From Pseudopyrenochaeta lycopersici (lineage: Eukaryota > Ascomycota > Dothideomycetes > Pleosporales > Pseudopyrenochaetaceae): DNA of 64,000 bases. The DNA lies in NCBI GenBank assembly GCA_003313425.1, contig NHZP01000025.1, forward strand, positions 558,001 to 622,000, read 5' to 3'. The translations under genes were made by a program, and so were the position numbers. Positions 32,393 through 43,191 of this stretch are shown one piece after another; position 1 is the stretch's first letter; the number at the start of each line of letters is the position of its first letter. The notes beneath the pieces were generated by a model that saw only the letters and a list, made by a program, of their open reading frames with translations, did no database searches and was not told the origin of the DNA.

Positions 32393-33849
32393 CCAAATTG
32401 GATGGTCTCGTCGTACGACGGATTGTAATTTATGAACCGTGATAGGTCGTTACAGACATGGGTGTCTGCACAGTTATCGAGTCGGAAATTGCCATCGAAC
32501 TCGTTTGATGTTGCAGTGTTGAAAGCAAATCGAACGGTACTGTATGCCGCTTTCGATATTTGTGACTGGGTAGTGTTCGAAGCCTCTTGATTGTACGATG
32601 TACTGTTGGGTTGATTTGAAGCTCTTTTGGGCCAGAAGTTTGGTAAAGCGATGCCCAGCTTCTTGAAGCATCTTTCGATGTTCATACGTAGACGTCTGTT
32701 GCCGTTGACGGAGGTGATGATTTTTGATTGGATTTGGATAATTGGAGTCCATCCATCGGGTGCTTTAGACTGATTGAGGTAATAACAGTCTGGATATATG
32801 TGCATCATGCCACATACACATTTGCGGAGAGTATTCGAAGATGAAGACTCCTTGTGTTGTTTCTTCAGCGGACGCTGGACTTCATCGGTTGAATCTGATT
32901 CTCTCGTATGTTTCTCTCCTTGGAAGGTAGCATGTGCTGCGCGTCCTCGTCCACTCTTTTCTTTGGGTGGTGCCATTGTTCTAAACTGCCTGATGCAGAA
33001 CCCGATGGTTATCTTTTTATCGGAGAGAGTCGGGTTAATTTTGCGGAAGGTTTTCACAGCTCTATTGACTGTATTCTGAGCCTTCTGAACGATGGTGACT
33101 TCGCCATCTTCACGGCTTTCTTCTCCTTCAGAATCAGTTGAACTTGTAATGGTGACAGAGCCATCACTGGCGTGATTGGGGTTGATCTCATTGAGTGCCG
33201 TGATAATCGCGTTTGAAATCTTTTCCATAGTTTTCGCAGCTTCTTTGATAAGGCCTTTCTCACTTTCTACTTGAGCTTCCTTGGACTTCATGTAGTTATA
33301 GAATGGTTGGTTGATTTCGTGAGATGCCTCAATGAAAGCATCACAGATCTGGGCCTCGCTGAGGTTCTCGATTTTGTAACGCTTCGCATTGTTAACAAGA
33401 GCGGGCCAGCGGCTAAGCCATTTGTCAAGACTAGTGTTACTAGGGCCTCTCTTAAGCTTCTCGAACTCAGCCCTAACATTCTGTTTTTGATCTTTCGCGG
33501 TGGGTTGAATGCTGTCAGCCAGCGCAATAAGTTTTCCTCGGACGTCATGGATTCCGAGGTAGTGCTGCTTAAACTCCTGACAGACGGTAATATCGATGCG
33601 ATCAGAGACTTTGTCGTATCTCTTCTTTTCGCTTTCAAAGATGGCTTGCAGGGTGTGGTATTTCTGGATCATGTCCTTGCTTGCTGAGTCTGATGGTTTG
33701 GTGGCAGTGAAGGCCAGGCTTTCAATCCCTTCTGGATCACAGTAGTTCCATACGTCATTGCGAACAGCAAGGTCCTCAATAGAGTTGATCCAGTTTGTCC
33801 AATCCTCACGGGAGTTGAGCAAGGTGAGATTATGGTCCTTGGTCGACAT
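32393..33849 (-). pseudogene. Copia gag-protease polyprotein, 3'-truncated by hAT2
   Basis: The frame opens at the ATG at 33849 (MSTKDHNLTLLNSREDWTNW). About 485 residues belong to the retrotransposon. A retrotransposon gag of the UBN2/copia type occupies the first 230 residues. A basic Ser-rich segment follows. A compact Cys/His group, CVCGMMHIYPDC, is typical of fungal Copia gag. The last readable part, FRLDNCADTHVCNDLSRF, carries the aspartic-protease active site (D in a CADTH context). The frame then runs 35 codons into the terminal repeat of hAT2 before stopping, so the apparent C-terminus is artificial. Gag would form the particle and the protease would process it, but the pol part needed for transposition is absent. 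Confidence 0.85.
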
Positions 33850-34416
33850 TTTTTGATAATTTGAAATGAATTGTTGATGGGAGAATTTTTATTGTTTCTT
33901 TCCCAAGAGCAAAAGGAGTATGGGTTCTGTCCTTTCGACCTAGTGCTCTCAGAATCATGTTGGCCCATCTGTCTGGTCTTTGTCGGGACTCTCGGAAAGC
34001 CACATTTCGAGTATACAATATGCTGAGAAAAGGATGAGGTAAAGAGGATTAGATCCGAAGCATCCGTATGGCTGGATACAGTTGCTGACGCGTGCTGTAT
34101 ATGGCATCATCGGATGTTGAGGATCGATCGGTCCGAATTGATTGTTCCGTCGTCTGTGATAGGTCAGCTTCTAGTTAATGAAGACAATCCTGAAGTTTAG
34201 GTGTTTTAGGAGTCTTTTAGGCCCATTTCATTGCTTGAATTTCATGTTGGTTCCTCTGAGGAGAACTTTGGGTTAAACGGTCTCCGTGGAGACGGTCGAG
34301 TTGATCATTCCCCGAGGTGTTCGAGTTAAAGAGAGCTCGTCATAATAGAGACGATTGAAGAGGAAGTGGATCTTAAAAGAGTTGAGTTATTGCTCAATAG
34401 CATTGGAAGCGTCTCC

Positions 34417-34427
34417 GGGCTCATAAC
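34417..34427 (-). other. Primer-binding site, half-tRNA-iMet type
   Basis: Directly inside the LTR edge, the minus strand reads GTTATGAGCCC. This is complementary to the anticodon stem-loop of initiator tRNA-Met (GGGCTCATAAC), the half-tRNA priming mode known for Copia-type elements. Confidence 0.65.
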
Positions 34428-34844
34428 TGTTGCACTGAAGGTGTTAACTGAACAGTGAAAATGATTGGGATACGAGGCACAAAGTTAAGATGGTTTTTGT
34501 GTGATTGTATTTGTGTGTACGACAATGTGTGTCGTCTGTCTTTAAGAGATGGCACAAGTCTCTAAGTCTTTTATGAAGACATCACGTGGACTGCTAAGCG
34601 AACTACTGCCCTTGGCCAATGGCGTGCGACACATCATTATCTCAACTTTCATCATTTTAGCACGGTCAGTGCGACCATTGATGTTGTTCTTGTTCCCTAT
34701 TTTTCTCCATTTTATGTAGTGTGTGTGCCAAGTGGTTACACCCGAGCTTGTACTACAATATAGTATTGCGTACCCTCGCTGCTGTGCTGTAGATCTAATA
34801 GCATACTCTTTCCGGGCACGCACCTTGTTTCTGACAATCTGACA
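34428..34844 (-). repeat. Copia 5' long terminal repeat
   Basis: A 417-bp sequence bounded by TG...CA on the minus strand (TGTCAGATTGTCAG at 34844, ...GTGCAACA at 34428), followed by the primer-binding site. The outer (U3) block of about 130 bp is shared with the solo LTRs at 15.7 and 44.8 kb, while the inner R-U5 part is different. CATAAAATGG at about 34719-34710 could be its TATA region. Confidence 0.75.
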
Positions 34845-34845
34845 G

Positions 34846-35195
34846 AAGGACACGGTGTTTATTCTCGATTTATACAATTTGAAAGCAGGGTGGAAGACTA
34901 GTGCGGCGCAGATGCCGACGGCGAGAGGGGAACTTGCGGCTGGTGTGGTGGGAAAGAAGGTGTATACCTTCGGCGGGGAGGGCAATAAGGCGGTTGAGAG
35001 CGGGGTGTTCGATCAGGTGGAGGCGTATGATACGGTGAGGGATTAGTGGGCGAGTGCGGGAACAATGAGGGTGCCGAGACATGGAACGTATGCAGTGGGC
35101 GTGGGAGGGAAAGTGTACGTTCCTGGTGGAGGCGTATTCCAGGGTGGGGGACCGGTTGTAGATTTCGATGTTTATGTGCCGAGAGAGAGACAACG
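34846..35195 (+). pseudogene. C-terminal fragment of a kelch-repeat protein
   Basis: Directly to the right of the Copia LTR the plus strand reads DTVFILDLYNLKAGWKTSAA and MPTARGELAAGVVGKKVYTF, then GGEGN. A TAG stop at 35044-35046 lies before W-ASAGTMRVPRHGTYAVGVGG. The end, KVYVPGGGVFQGGGPVVDF, leads to the stop near 35200. Paired GG after a hydrophobic strand, spaced Y and W residues, and two consecutive kelch blades identify the family (beta-propeller, extracellular or cytosolic). The N-terminal blades are absent. They are expected on the far side of the retrotransposon, but none were found there. Confidence 0.7.
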
Positions 35196-35304
35196 ACGGT
35201 AGAATTGATGGATTGATGTTCGATAGGACTAAGATCGTGGAACATGTATGACCGACAATCTGAAACGCGCGCGCAAGCAAACAACCATGATTGATGGTAG
35301 ATCA

Positions 35305-36327
35305 TCACTGCGCATCCACCTGTGTCGGCGCCCCGGTCGCGCTGTCCAGTCTCCTGAGCTCGTTCTTCTGCGCATCCGCCATCGCTTGGACAACCTTGAC
35401 CATAATATCGCCCATGTGTTTCTGCAATACCTTTCCTGAGTAGGATCCCTCGAGGTCATCTCCCAAATCTTCGTTCGACGTCGGGAAGACACCAGCAGCC
35501 CTTCCATGCAACCGCTCATTTGCACAGAACTGTAGAACAGCAGACACAACTCGTTCCATGGGCGCATATCCCATAACGCTCATGAGCATACCGGCCTCGC
35601 TGGAAAGAAATTCAGGTGTCGTGGTCATAGCTGTCTCGATGAACCAAGGTGCCACTAGATTGACGCGAATCGCAGGGGATTCATGAAGAGCACGATCGCG
35701 AATGCTGTAGAAAAGCCCGCGCACACCAAATTTGGACATACTGTATGTGCTGCTTGATGGATATCCGACATAGCCTGCGAGAGATGCGAGAAGCACGATG
35801 CTCGGCTTGTCATTGCCTGCGCTACTTCGTGGAAAGTGGAAGTAGTGCATGGCAAGATAGCAAGTATTGTATACCGCCCGCAAGTTGACATTGCATCCAA
35901 GGAAGCCTGGTTCCGGCGGTGGCGGACCATCCAATGAAGCGGTGTGTACCGTTGCCATGTCGAAAAGATTGTGTTCCGACATCACGCCTGCATTTGGCAT
36001 AACAATGTCAATCCTGCCGCCACCAAACCCGATCGCCTTCTGGAACATGTCGACTTGTGCAGCATAAGAGGTGACGTCACATTGCACGAACTGCACCTGA
36101 AGTCCCCTCGACCTCAACTCTTCAGCTGCCGCCCGCCCAGCAGCCTCCTGTAGGTCGGAGATGGTGACAAGGGCACCAGCTTCTGCAATCTTCGCTGCGC
36201 ATGCGAGCCCAATACCAGCAGCGCCACCAGTGACGAGAACTGAACGACCTTTGAGACTTGAGACGTCAATTTGTGGCTCATTGAACTCGATGCGAACTGC
36301 CATTGGTGGAGCGGTAGTATCGGCCAT
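35305..36327 (-). CDS. Short-chain dehydrogenase/reductase, intact, 340 aa
   Basis: An intronless frame of 340 codons from ATG at 36327. The Rossmann nucleotide-binding motif TGGAAGIG is at residues 33-40. Asp58 at the end of beta-2 (ISDLQ) favours NAD over NADP. The structural NAG is at 112-114 and the catalytic triad Ser182, Tyr195 and Lys199 lies in LLASLAG and STYSMSK. This is the classical SDR pattern, close in layout to fungal 15-hydroxyprostaglandin-dehydrogenase-like enzymes. The substrate cannot be read from sequence. The roughly 60-residue C-terminal extension after the core is longer than in minimal SDRs. It runs tail-to-tail with the kelch fragment. A TATATAA on the minus strand at 36489-36495, 162 bp upstream, may be its promoter. 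It is one of the few fully intact host genes in the window. Confidence 0.9.
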   Translation of the reverse strand: MADTTAPPMAVRIEFNEPQIDVSSLKGRSVLVTGGAAGIGLACAAKIAEAGALVTISDLQEAAGRAAAEELRSRGLQVQFVQCDVTSYAAQVDMFQKAIGFGGGRIDIVMPNAGVMSEHNLFDMATVHTASLDGPPPPEPGFLGCNVNLRAVYNTCYLAMHYFHFPRSSAGNDKPSIVLLASLAGYVGYPSSSTYSMSKFGVRGLFYSIRDRALHESPAIRVNLVAPWFIETAMTTTPEFLSSEAGMLMSVMGYAPMERVVSAVLQFCANERLHGRAAGVFPTSNEDLGDDLEGSYSGKVLQKHMGDIMVKVVQAMADAQKNELRRLDSATGAPTQVDAQ

Positions 36328-36488
36328 GTTGGTAAAGGAAGTGGAATCGCTTGTAGCAGCTGAGCAAGGCGAGGTGTGTAGGTCCGCCTCCTAGAACTAT
36401 GACTTCAGAATAAGGATAAGTACTACCAAAGAACCAGATATTCCACGTCGTACAAGTCAAACTTGTTGGTCGGCTCTAGAAAGTCGGG

Positions 36489-36495
36489 TTATATA
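36489..36495 (-). promoter_or_regulatory. Possible TATA box of the dehydrogenase gene
   Basis: The minus strand reads TATATAA 162 bp before the ATG at 36327. The spacing requires a leader of over 100 bases, which is ordinary in fungi. Confidence 0.35.
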
Positions 36496-37526
36496 GATAC
36501 AAACATGCTGCTCCCACTACTGCATGCGCATGGGGGTGACCGTCACAACCGAGAGCACATCGCGTACATCGAAAGCGGGGATGCTGATCGAGTCAGCGCA
36601 GGCGATATCATGCCCATGACTTCCGCGTCAAAACCGTGTTATTAATGCTGTAGGTGGTGCTAAAGCCGCAGAAGCTCCCCACACCCGTCACCAGCCGTCG
36701 CGCCCGCAGCATTAAGCTTCCAAGTAAATACAAGTAGCACAAGTTGATCGCGAACATCACTTTAGTACTCCACTACAAAATCTCGTAATAATCGCAATTG
36801 TGTGTGGCTCTACAGCCTTAGTTTTGAGTGAGCGTTGAGGTGGTTAGTGGGCGTCACGCGAATCCGGGTATCACGCGCACGGACACGGTATGGAATATTA
36901 TCCTGCCTTTGGATGCGTGACCCCTTGAACATCTCTGCATTATCAGCAAGTACCAATTAACCGCATATTGAGTCGACTGCTAAGAAAGCGGATCGTCATC
37001 GACATTGTGGGCTCGCAGATCCGCTCGGACCGCTCTTTGCAGCTCTGCAGACGATCAGCGCAGGCATCATTTCAACTCAAACAGGAGGGGAAAAAATGTG
37101 ATTACTCGGCAAACGCCGTGGCCTTTGGGCTCTCATACACCCATGCCAACTCGCGGCTTGCGCTTGTCGCTATTCGGTCCGTTATCTTAGTTCCCATCTT
37201 CGGGTGCGCTCTTCCCTGCAGCGGAGGTTCGCTGCGGCACAGCTGCTCCACCGTTCAGCCTCATGCAGGAAAACGCCGAACGAGGCAGGGAAACCCAACT
37301 AGGAAACGTCGCCTTGAGCCGCTAGTGCGTATGCAAGTGACGTGTCAGGCTCAAAAGCCGACTCGTCACGAAATCTCTGTGTCGCAGATCACCATTAATG
37401 AAACGAGTAAGTGAACCGGGGGTAACTAATAGCAGAATTCTCTTTTTGGTGTGATGCGAGGTTACGCAATCCCCCCTTGATTTACAAACGAACCATGCTT
37501 GCGCAAGTCAATCGAAGAATCATGTA
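36496..37526. other. Region without a convincing gene
   Basis: A 148-codon plus-strand frame at 36968-37414 begins at a TTG, shows no domain and has an uneven composition. It is not supported. Otherwise only short frames occur. Confidence 0.4.
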
Positions 37527-39077
37527 CGGAGGTGCCTTTCAAAAGTTCTTGCCTGACAGGGATTGTCTGCGCCACAGGCGCCACGGTCCTTGGCTAGTTT
37601 TCTGAGTGACGTGGCCTCACGTTGGAGCCGTAGATGAAGCATCCTGTTGATATCCTCGAAGTTCTTGCCTCCTGTTCTGTAGGAGGAGCTGTCCCTACGA
37701 TGGCCCCCAATACTAATGTAGCCACACGCGCCCGTATCGTTACCCTGAAGGGAGTTGAGAACAAGACTACCTTCTAAAGTTGCTTAGGTTATAGGTATCC
37801 CAACGCACACGATTAACTCTATCTATGCCCGAGCAATCTAACGTGGATTTGATCCTCACGAGCGCCCTGTCGAGATACGTAACGAACATCTTGAAGATGC
37901 TCCTCGTACAGGAAGGCCTGTCAAACAGACTAAGGCTGTACGTGACTCTGTTCTCTAGAAAGTAAGACGTAATAGATATAGACGGGAGAAGTCTTGCGCT
38001 GACCTTGCTAGGTCTCTCAGCCAAGAGGGGATCAATATATCTGCTACCACAGTCTGGCGAGTGCTCAAGGAGGCAGGATTCAGGAAGACGAAGCCAACAA
38101 GGAAGCCTAGCTTAACGAAGAAGATGAGAGTTAAGAGACTTTAGTAGTGTGAAGACTATAAACATTAGACGCTTAAGTATTAGATGAATGTTATCTAGTC
38201 TAACGAGATATCTGTTGTCCTTCTTCATTAACGTGGAGGCTATAGAATTTGGAGGAAGGCAGATGAGGCTTTTATACGCAGCTGCATACGTGAGAGGTAG
38301 AAGGGCTATTCTAAGTTTATGTTCTAGGGCTGCTTCACGTATAATAAGAAAGGACCTTGTTATTGTTAGACTCCTAAGACAAAAAAAGAGAGAGAGTAGT
38401 CTGTTATAGATATTAAAGCACTTAATAAGGACCTTAAGCTTCTAATAAAGGAGTAGTGGGAGCTAGAGGCTAGAGTGAGGAGACTAGGTCTACGTAATAA
38501 GCCTGGCCCTCCTCCTTAGTAGAGATAGAGTAAGAAGACTGGCAAGCTCACGCGTGGTACAGGCACAGGTATTGACTAGTGGCGATATTAATCACAAGTG
38601 CTTATCCTAAAGTTACTTCCTTTTGCAAAGGAGTGTCTAAAGGAGCGTCTAAAAACTGCCGTTCAAGAGGATAAGGCACCTGCTCACTACCACCACGCGC
38701 AGGCGCACGTATATAGCTTGTATGAGGTGGACAGGCTCCTCTAGTGTAGCAACTCGCCTGACCTGAACGCTATTGAGCCCTATTGGCCATGGATGAAGAG
38801 ATATACTATAAAGAAGGGAGCTCTAAAAAAAAGAGAGGAGGCAATTAGAGCATAGGAGAAATGCTGGGAGGAGCTCCCTTAGGAGAAGATACAGGCCTGG
38901 ATAGAACGTATTCCTGTACATATCCACAGATTATTGACCTTAAAGGTGGTAACAAGTACAAGGAGGGCAGGCGCGTAGGCAGAGTATAGATTGTCCAATC
39001 AAATTTATTGCCAAGGACCATGGCGTCTGTGGCGCAGACAATCCCTGTCATGCAAGAACTTTTGAAAGGCACCTCCG
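37527..39077 (+). mobile_element. Tc1/mariner-type element with long terminal repeats, RIP-degraded
   Basis: A 1551-bp element with about 67-bp inverted ends (CGGAGGTGCCTTTCAAAAGT ... GCGCCACGGTCCTTGGC on the left). The right-end reverse complement differs at only three or four positions. The left end follows TA (37525-37526) and the right end is followed by AA, a mutated TA. The interior is a transposase with very many TAG codons, consistent with C-to-T change at CpA, the RIP signature. Confidence 0.85.
37690..38985 (+). pseudogene. RIP-inactivated Tc1/mariner-like transposase
   Basis: Read through the stops, the plus strand gives an HTH-like region (SCADLARSLSQEGINISATT then VWRVLKEAGFRK, about 37990-38085). 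The catalytic core includes SNEISVV near 38195 and QEDKAPAHYHHAQAH near 38665. The end of the core, SNSPDLNAIEPYWPWMK near 38750-38800, gives D...D...E with the SPDLNxIE signature of Tc1-like transposases. More than a dozen in-frame TAG or TAA codons occur where CAG, CAA or TGG would be expected. The gene is dead, but the element outline is preserved, so mutation was mainly by transition. Confidence 0.8.
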
Positions 39078-40110
39078 AACAGCGCTTGGTAACTCTGGAA
39101 CATCACAGAACTTCCGACATGGCGACCTATTGTTGGACCGCCCTTCATTTCTGGGGGCAGTTGTACCCTAATCAAACGCGTCTCAGCCTCAAGTCACGAC
39201 CGTGCGGAGGATTCGCCATACTTACCTATGGTGTGCACCTAGAACAATAACGCCGTTCATGATTCAGATACGGAGATCTCCATCGTTGGGCGGGAAAAAC
39301 TCACCTGCGCAACCTCCGAGAGGCCATCGAGTCTGCAGTACTGTATGTTAGAGAAAAGTTACGCTCCTTCTACCACCCAATGCTATATCGTTCAAAAATA
39401 ACCCTTCCCACACGACAGTTTTATGCTCACGTATTCATGGGTTCACTGCATGACCCTTCGACCCGCTGGAATCTATGAATCTGGAATGCGAGATCCTCCG
39501 CTCATCAACGGGTTGAGGGTGAGTGCCTTGCTTTGCACGTGAAGCGAAGCCCAAGACGTCCCACTACAATGTATCCATCCCGTTCCGTATGCAGGTCACG
39601 ATCGACACTTCACTGTGATTTGATGTATCACCCCTAATCCCGAAAAATGGTATTTGAATGACGAATAGAGATCCACACAGGTGCCTCACGGTTAACGAAC
39701 AGCGGCACTGAGCTCTGTTGCAGCCACTAGTTTTATCAAAGCGCCGAACCTTATATTGACTCGCAGACCTGTCATGTCGGCACTATTCCTCTTGACCATC
39801 ATTTAGCTTCCACGATGGGGGATTTTCAGACGTCGAAAGAATAGAGACCCTACCAGCAGGTGCAGTAGTCTAGCATCTCATATTGCGTCCAATCGGATAG
39901 TACCACTTTTGTTTTCAGAGCCCACGTCTTCTTTTCGTCTTGGAGTCCTCGTCATCTGCAAAGATAAACGGTGAATATCGGGACGATCCTTTGTTCCAGC
40001 CCCGTTAGTCCACTTATCTCGCCACTACGTTAACGAGGCCATCACCAGATCCGACCTCTTCATAGCCTCCGAGGTTTGGGGATCAACGCTTGTCAATATC
40101 ATTATCGCGA
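39078..40110. other. Region without a recognisable gene
   Basis: About 1 kb between two Tc1-type elements. Short frames without domains were seen. It may be a host gene remnant split by the Tc1 element at 40113, but I could not identify it. Confidence 0.4.
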
Positions 40111-40112
40111 TA

Positions 40113-41464
40113 CAGTGACCCCGCAAAAGTTTCCGCCGCGCATGCACGAGCCACCCTCTCAAGCACATGTACACCAAACTTCAACACCATATATCTCAGC
40201 CAAAATATTATATAATTAATTATTTTTTTGGGTTAAGAGTTGCATAGATGTTTAATATTTTGTTTGCCATCCTCGTGCCTTTTTACATGCAGTAATTCGT
40301 TGTCGCATACTCAAGATGAGGCGCTTGATGAGCTTAGCTGGTATGCGCCGCCAGCACTCTTTCAATGCACTGCAAAAGCCATCCCACTCTTCTATAGCTT
40401 GGCTGTAATTGTTATATTGTGGATAGAATTTGTACATGCGCTTCTTTAGGTACCACCAGAGGTGCTCAATTGGGTTGAGATCAGGTGAGTATGCTGGCCA
40501 GTTGATGGTGGTGATGTGGTGCTCGCGCAGAAACTCACGCGTCGCTGCAGCTGTGTGTATGCGCGCGTTATCCTGCATAAAAAGCTGAGAACGACGCCAA
40601 GATGGTAGAAGCCCTTTAGTCAAGGACTTAATGTAACTTTTGGCGGAGTACCCATACTTTGGAGCATCGAAATCACGCTCCATTATGACTAGAGGACTTC
40701 TCCGGGCACACCCACGTTCATCCAACCATATTGAACCCCATACCATTTGTGACACCTTTTTACCGCAGCCATAGGTTTGGAGCATTATTGTCTTCCATTT
40801 CTCTTGTGAATTTCGAAAAACCCACTCTTGGTTTTGCCCTGAGCCCTTCTGAACTAAGCATTCGTCAGAGAACTTGAGCGTGCGCCGATGCCACGGGAAT
40901 TGAGAGTACTCCTTGCAGAACTTGAGGCGCCTCAACGCATCCCCGCGATGGAGCTTAGGACGCTTTTTACAAGGAGATTTAGTGAGGCCTTGTCTTTTAA
41001 GGTATCGGGATAGTGTGCTAGAGCTAGGCGGCTTCGAAGAGGTGCCATCTGGATTCACAACCACTGCCACTTCAGCTAGCTCTTTGTACTCAATTTTTGG
41101 CTGCGCACGTGCTTTGCGATAGATGATCTTCTTTTGATGAAGCGATAGTATAGGTGGCCGGCCGCTGCGAGGTTTATCTGCAGTTGTGCCTGTTTGGTGA
41201 TATTTCTTCCTGAGGTCGCGTATAGCGCGTTCACTCCGGCCATACGCGTCAGCAACTTGAGCAACTGTAGAACCACCATGCAGCATCCCAATAATTTGAT
41301 CTCGCTGCTGGACTGTTAAATTAGGGCCTCTGCGCGTATTTTGGTCTATTTCTTGTAAAATTTGGCGACGTGGTGGCATAGTTATGATACTTGAAAGTTG
41401 AGAAGGAGATGTTGTGAGGGAACGCGTCGCGACTAGTGCGGCGGAAACTTTTGCGGGGTCACTG
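40113..41464 (-). mobile_element. Tc1-A: complete Tc1-type transposon
   Basis: A 1352-bp element with inverted ends CAGTGACCCCGCAAAAGTTT on both sides and TA target duplications (40111-40112 and 41465-41466). It carries an intact transposase. It is almost identical in layout to Tc1-B at 49284-50633. Confidence 0.93.
40252..41379 (-). CDS. Tc1-A transposase, intact, 375 aa (DD34E)
   Basis: The ATG at 41379 (MPPRRQILQEIDQNTRRGPN) starts an uninterrupted frame. The N-terminus has two helix-turn-helix parts (LTVQQRDQIIGMLHGGSTVA, QVADAYGRSERAIRDLRKKY) joined by a GRPP AT-hook-like motif (SGRPPILS). The catalytic core has Asp in FSDECLVQKG, Asp in MQDNARIHTAA and Glu in SPDLNPIEHLWWYLKKR. Thirty-four residues separate the second Asp and the Glu, so it is DD34E as in Tc1. 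The C-terminus ends LILSMRQRITACKKARGWQT. The frame is also open upstream of the ATG, but that part crosses the terminal repeat. The protein should act in cut-and-paste transposition at TA sites, and nothing visible prevents activity. Confidence 0.92.
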   Translation of the reverse strand: MPPRRQILQEIDQNTRRGPNLTVQQRDQIIGMLHGGSTVAQVADAYGRSERAIRDLRKKYHQTGTTADKPRSGRPPILSLHQKKIIYRKARAQPKIEYKELAEVAVVVNPDGTSSKPPSSSTLSRYLKRQGLTKSPCKKRPKLHRGDALRRLKFCKEYSQFPWHRRTLKFSDECLVQKGSGQNQEWVFRNSQEKWKTIMLQTYGCGKKVSQMVWGSIWLDERGCARRSPLVIMERDFDAPKYGYSAKSYIKSLTKGLLPSWRRSQLFMQDNARIHTAAATREFLREHHITTINWPAYSPDLNPIEHLWWYLKKRMYKFYPQYNNYSQAIEEWDGFCSALKECWRRIPAKLIKRLILSMRQRITACKKARGWQTKY

Positions 41465-41689
41465 TATATTTCGGCTATAGGTAGACAAAACATCACGATC
41501 AACCTTGAAAAGTGTGTACGGGTGGATGATATGGCTGGAGCTCCTTGTATGCTTCGTAATGGGGCTGGAATGCTACCTGCATCTTTGAAGTACATTAAAC
41601 CAAGCAAGATGACGATGCATCATTATAAAAGGTTACTTAAGTAATTATGAATAGAGTTCGCGTTCTATGTAACCACTCATAAGCATGCG

Positions 41690-42100
41690 GAGAGGCCGAT
41701 CGTCGAACATAAGAGCTGACCACACATACTCACCTGGTGGTACTCAATCTTCTATGCGACGCGGTGCTGAACTGGTACTTCCTCAAAACTATCAAGGCGA
41801 GTCTCATCAACAACGGCCCCGCCAATTACAATAAGCCAGTCCGTTTCAACCAAAACATTGTTATTCTTTCGCTACTTATGGATGTTGTGATCATCGCTGC
41901 CCAGCGAAACCTAACTCTTGCGTGTAAGCAAACAAAATTAATGTTCGCTGCGTGAGCTTGCCATACTAGCGATACGCAGGTATATCCGATTCTACCCTCT
42001 CGTTTACATGGTCAAACCCAACATCAAATTGACAATGGCCGCGCACACGGGATGCCTGGTAAAATCCGGAACATGACTTAGAACCTCGGCACAATAGCTG
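41690..42100 (+). pseudogene. Fragment of a fungal integral membrane protein
   Basis: The plus strand at 41740-41935 reads LLCDAVLNWYFLKTIKASLI then NNGPANYNKPVRFNQNIVIL and SLLMDVVIIAAQ. After a probable intron (GTAAGC near 41925 to CAG near 41972) it reads FYPLVYMVKPNIKLTMA. This arrangement resembles a common fungal multi-pass membrane family of unknown role (NNGLxKYNxLxxFN...SLLMDVxIIA...FxPLxYxVKxNIExxMA, recalled from family knowledge). The exon phases do not match and no start or upstream exons were found, so it is listed as a fragment. Confidence 0.45.
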
Positions 42101-43191
42101 CCCGTGCACCAGTCTGACAGCACCAAGAACGAGACTCGAGAAACGAAATGCAGGGATCCCTACCTGAGCTAGGTGGGGTCTTTAAACTTTAATTCCAGGA
42201 TCAACCCCAACTATCAGTTCTTCGCCGTGAAAAATGCAGTCGCATATATCTACTTGCAAGACTGTATTGGGCGAGAGCGCTTATACCAAGCAGGGCATAC
42301 CGTAAGACTACTTAAAGGCTTTAGCTTCGGATAATAAATGCCTGTGCTCGAGCGTTCTGAAGCAGTTGGTCAAAGCGCCCTATGGATCGTCGCAAGTGCA
42401 TGCTTGAGAGCTGAGAATTTAGAGTTTGCGGGGGAACCGCAACCCAGAGCACCGGGTCCATTTGCTACAGACGTCAGAAGGCTTGTCCGCAGAACATTGC
42501 CGGTAAATCCCTATTGGCCAAATGGAGGACTATCCCAAAATGCCGCATTCTGGGAAACGCTCGTAAGAATTCTGTTCCAAGCCTCGCCCCATCTGTAGGG
42601 CCGATCATCACTTCAAAAATCTCGGACCCATCCTCTGTACATGTCACTCTAGCAACACCTCTATTGCGCCCCCTCCACCCCGACGCTCCATTATAACGAG
42701 AGAGAGAAAAACACCCGCCTGCGGGCTCGGTTAAGACCCTATTCTTGCATATAGTAACATCATTCCTCAAACTCTCGCCGGGCGCCTCTAGATAACTTTA
42801 TGCCTTAACGCGCACTGTTCAAACTTATCCTCGGGTTACGCCAGCCCCATGCTACGTTACGGGTGCCTCCCTAGCTCTCGCGGCGGTAATATTGTAACTT
42901 GCCGCACCCATACGCCACGTTGGTAGCCACTGTTTCTAGTCAGTGACAGAGCGGCAGATGACAGCCCGACATGACTTGCGTATCAACAAGAGAATTTATT
43001 GGGAAGTTTACAGTGAATGCTGCAACCGAAAACTGAGTTGATTTACTAGAGAGCGACCGTTCAGGACTATGTATCACATAGGAGACGCAGGGGTGATCCT
43101 GTTCTACACTAAGTGGAAAGTATGTTAAGTATGCTCTCCAGTCTCTTGGGTGCTTGCAGCTTGTCTGAACCATTAATTTCGTTGAACGAAA
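42101..43191. other. Region without a recognisable gene
   Basis: About 1.1 kb, short frames only. It is the upstream flank of the CFEM receptor gene. Confidence 0.4.

Larger units (their letters stand above)
32393..34844 (-). mobile_element. Truncated Copia-type LTR retrotransposon (5' LTR, leader, gag-protease)
   Basis: On the minus strand the order is 5' LTR (34844-34428), primer-binding site, 580-bp leader, gag and start of protease, then a break at hAT2. Integrase, reverse transcriptase, RNase H and the 3' LTR are missing. Its outer edge at 34844 abuts a kelch-gene fragment, so the element inserted into or next to that gene. The leader 33850-34416 shows no other gene. Confidence 0.85.

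Noticed and set aside
34870..35308. Two minus-strand frames of 136 codons
   Set aside because: Shadows of the kelch fragment, which has clear plus-strand motifs.
36968..37414. 148-codon plus-strand frame
   Set aside because: It starts at TTG, has no recognisable motif and no support from promoter or homology.
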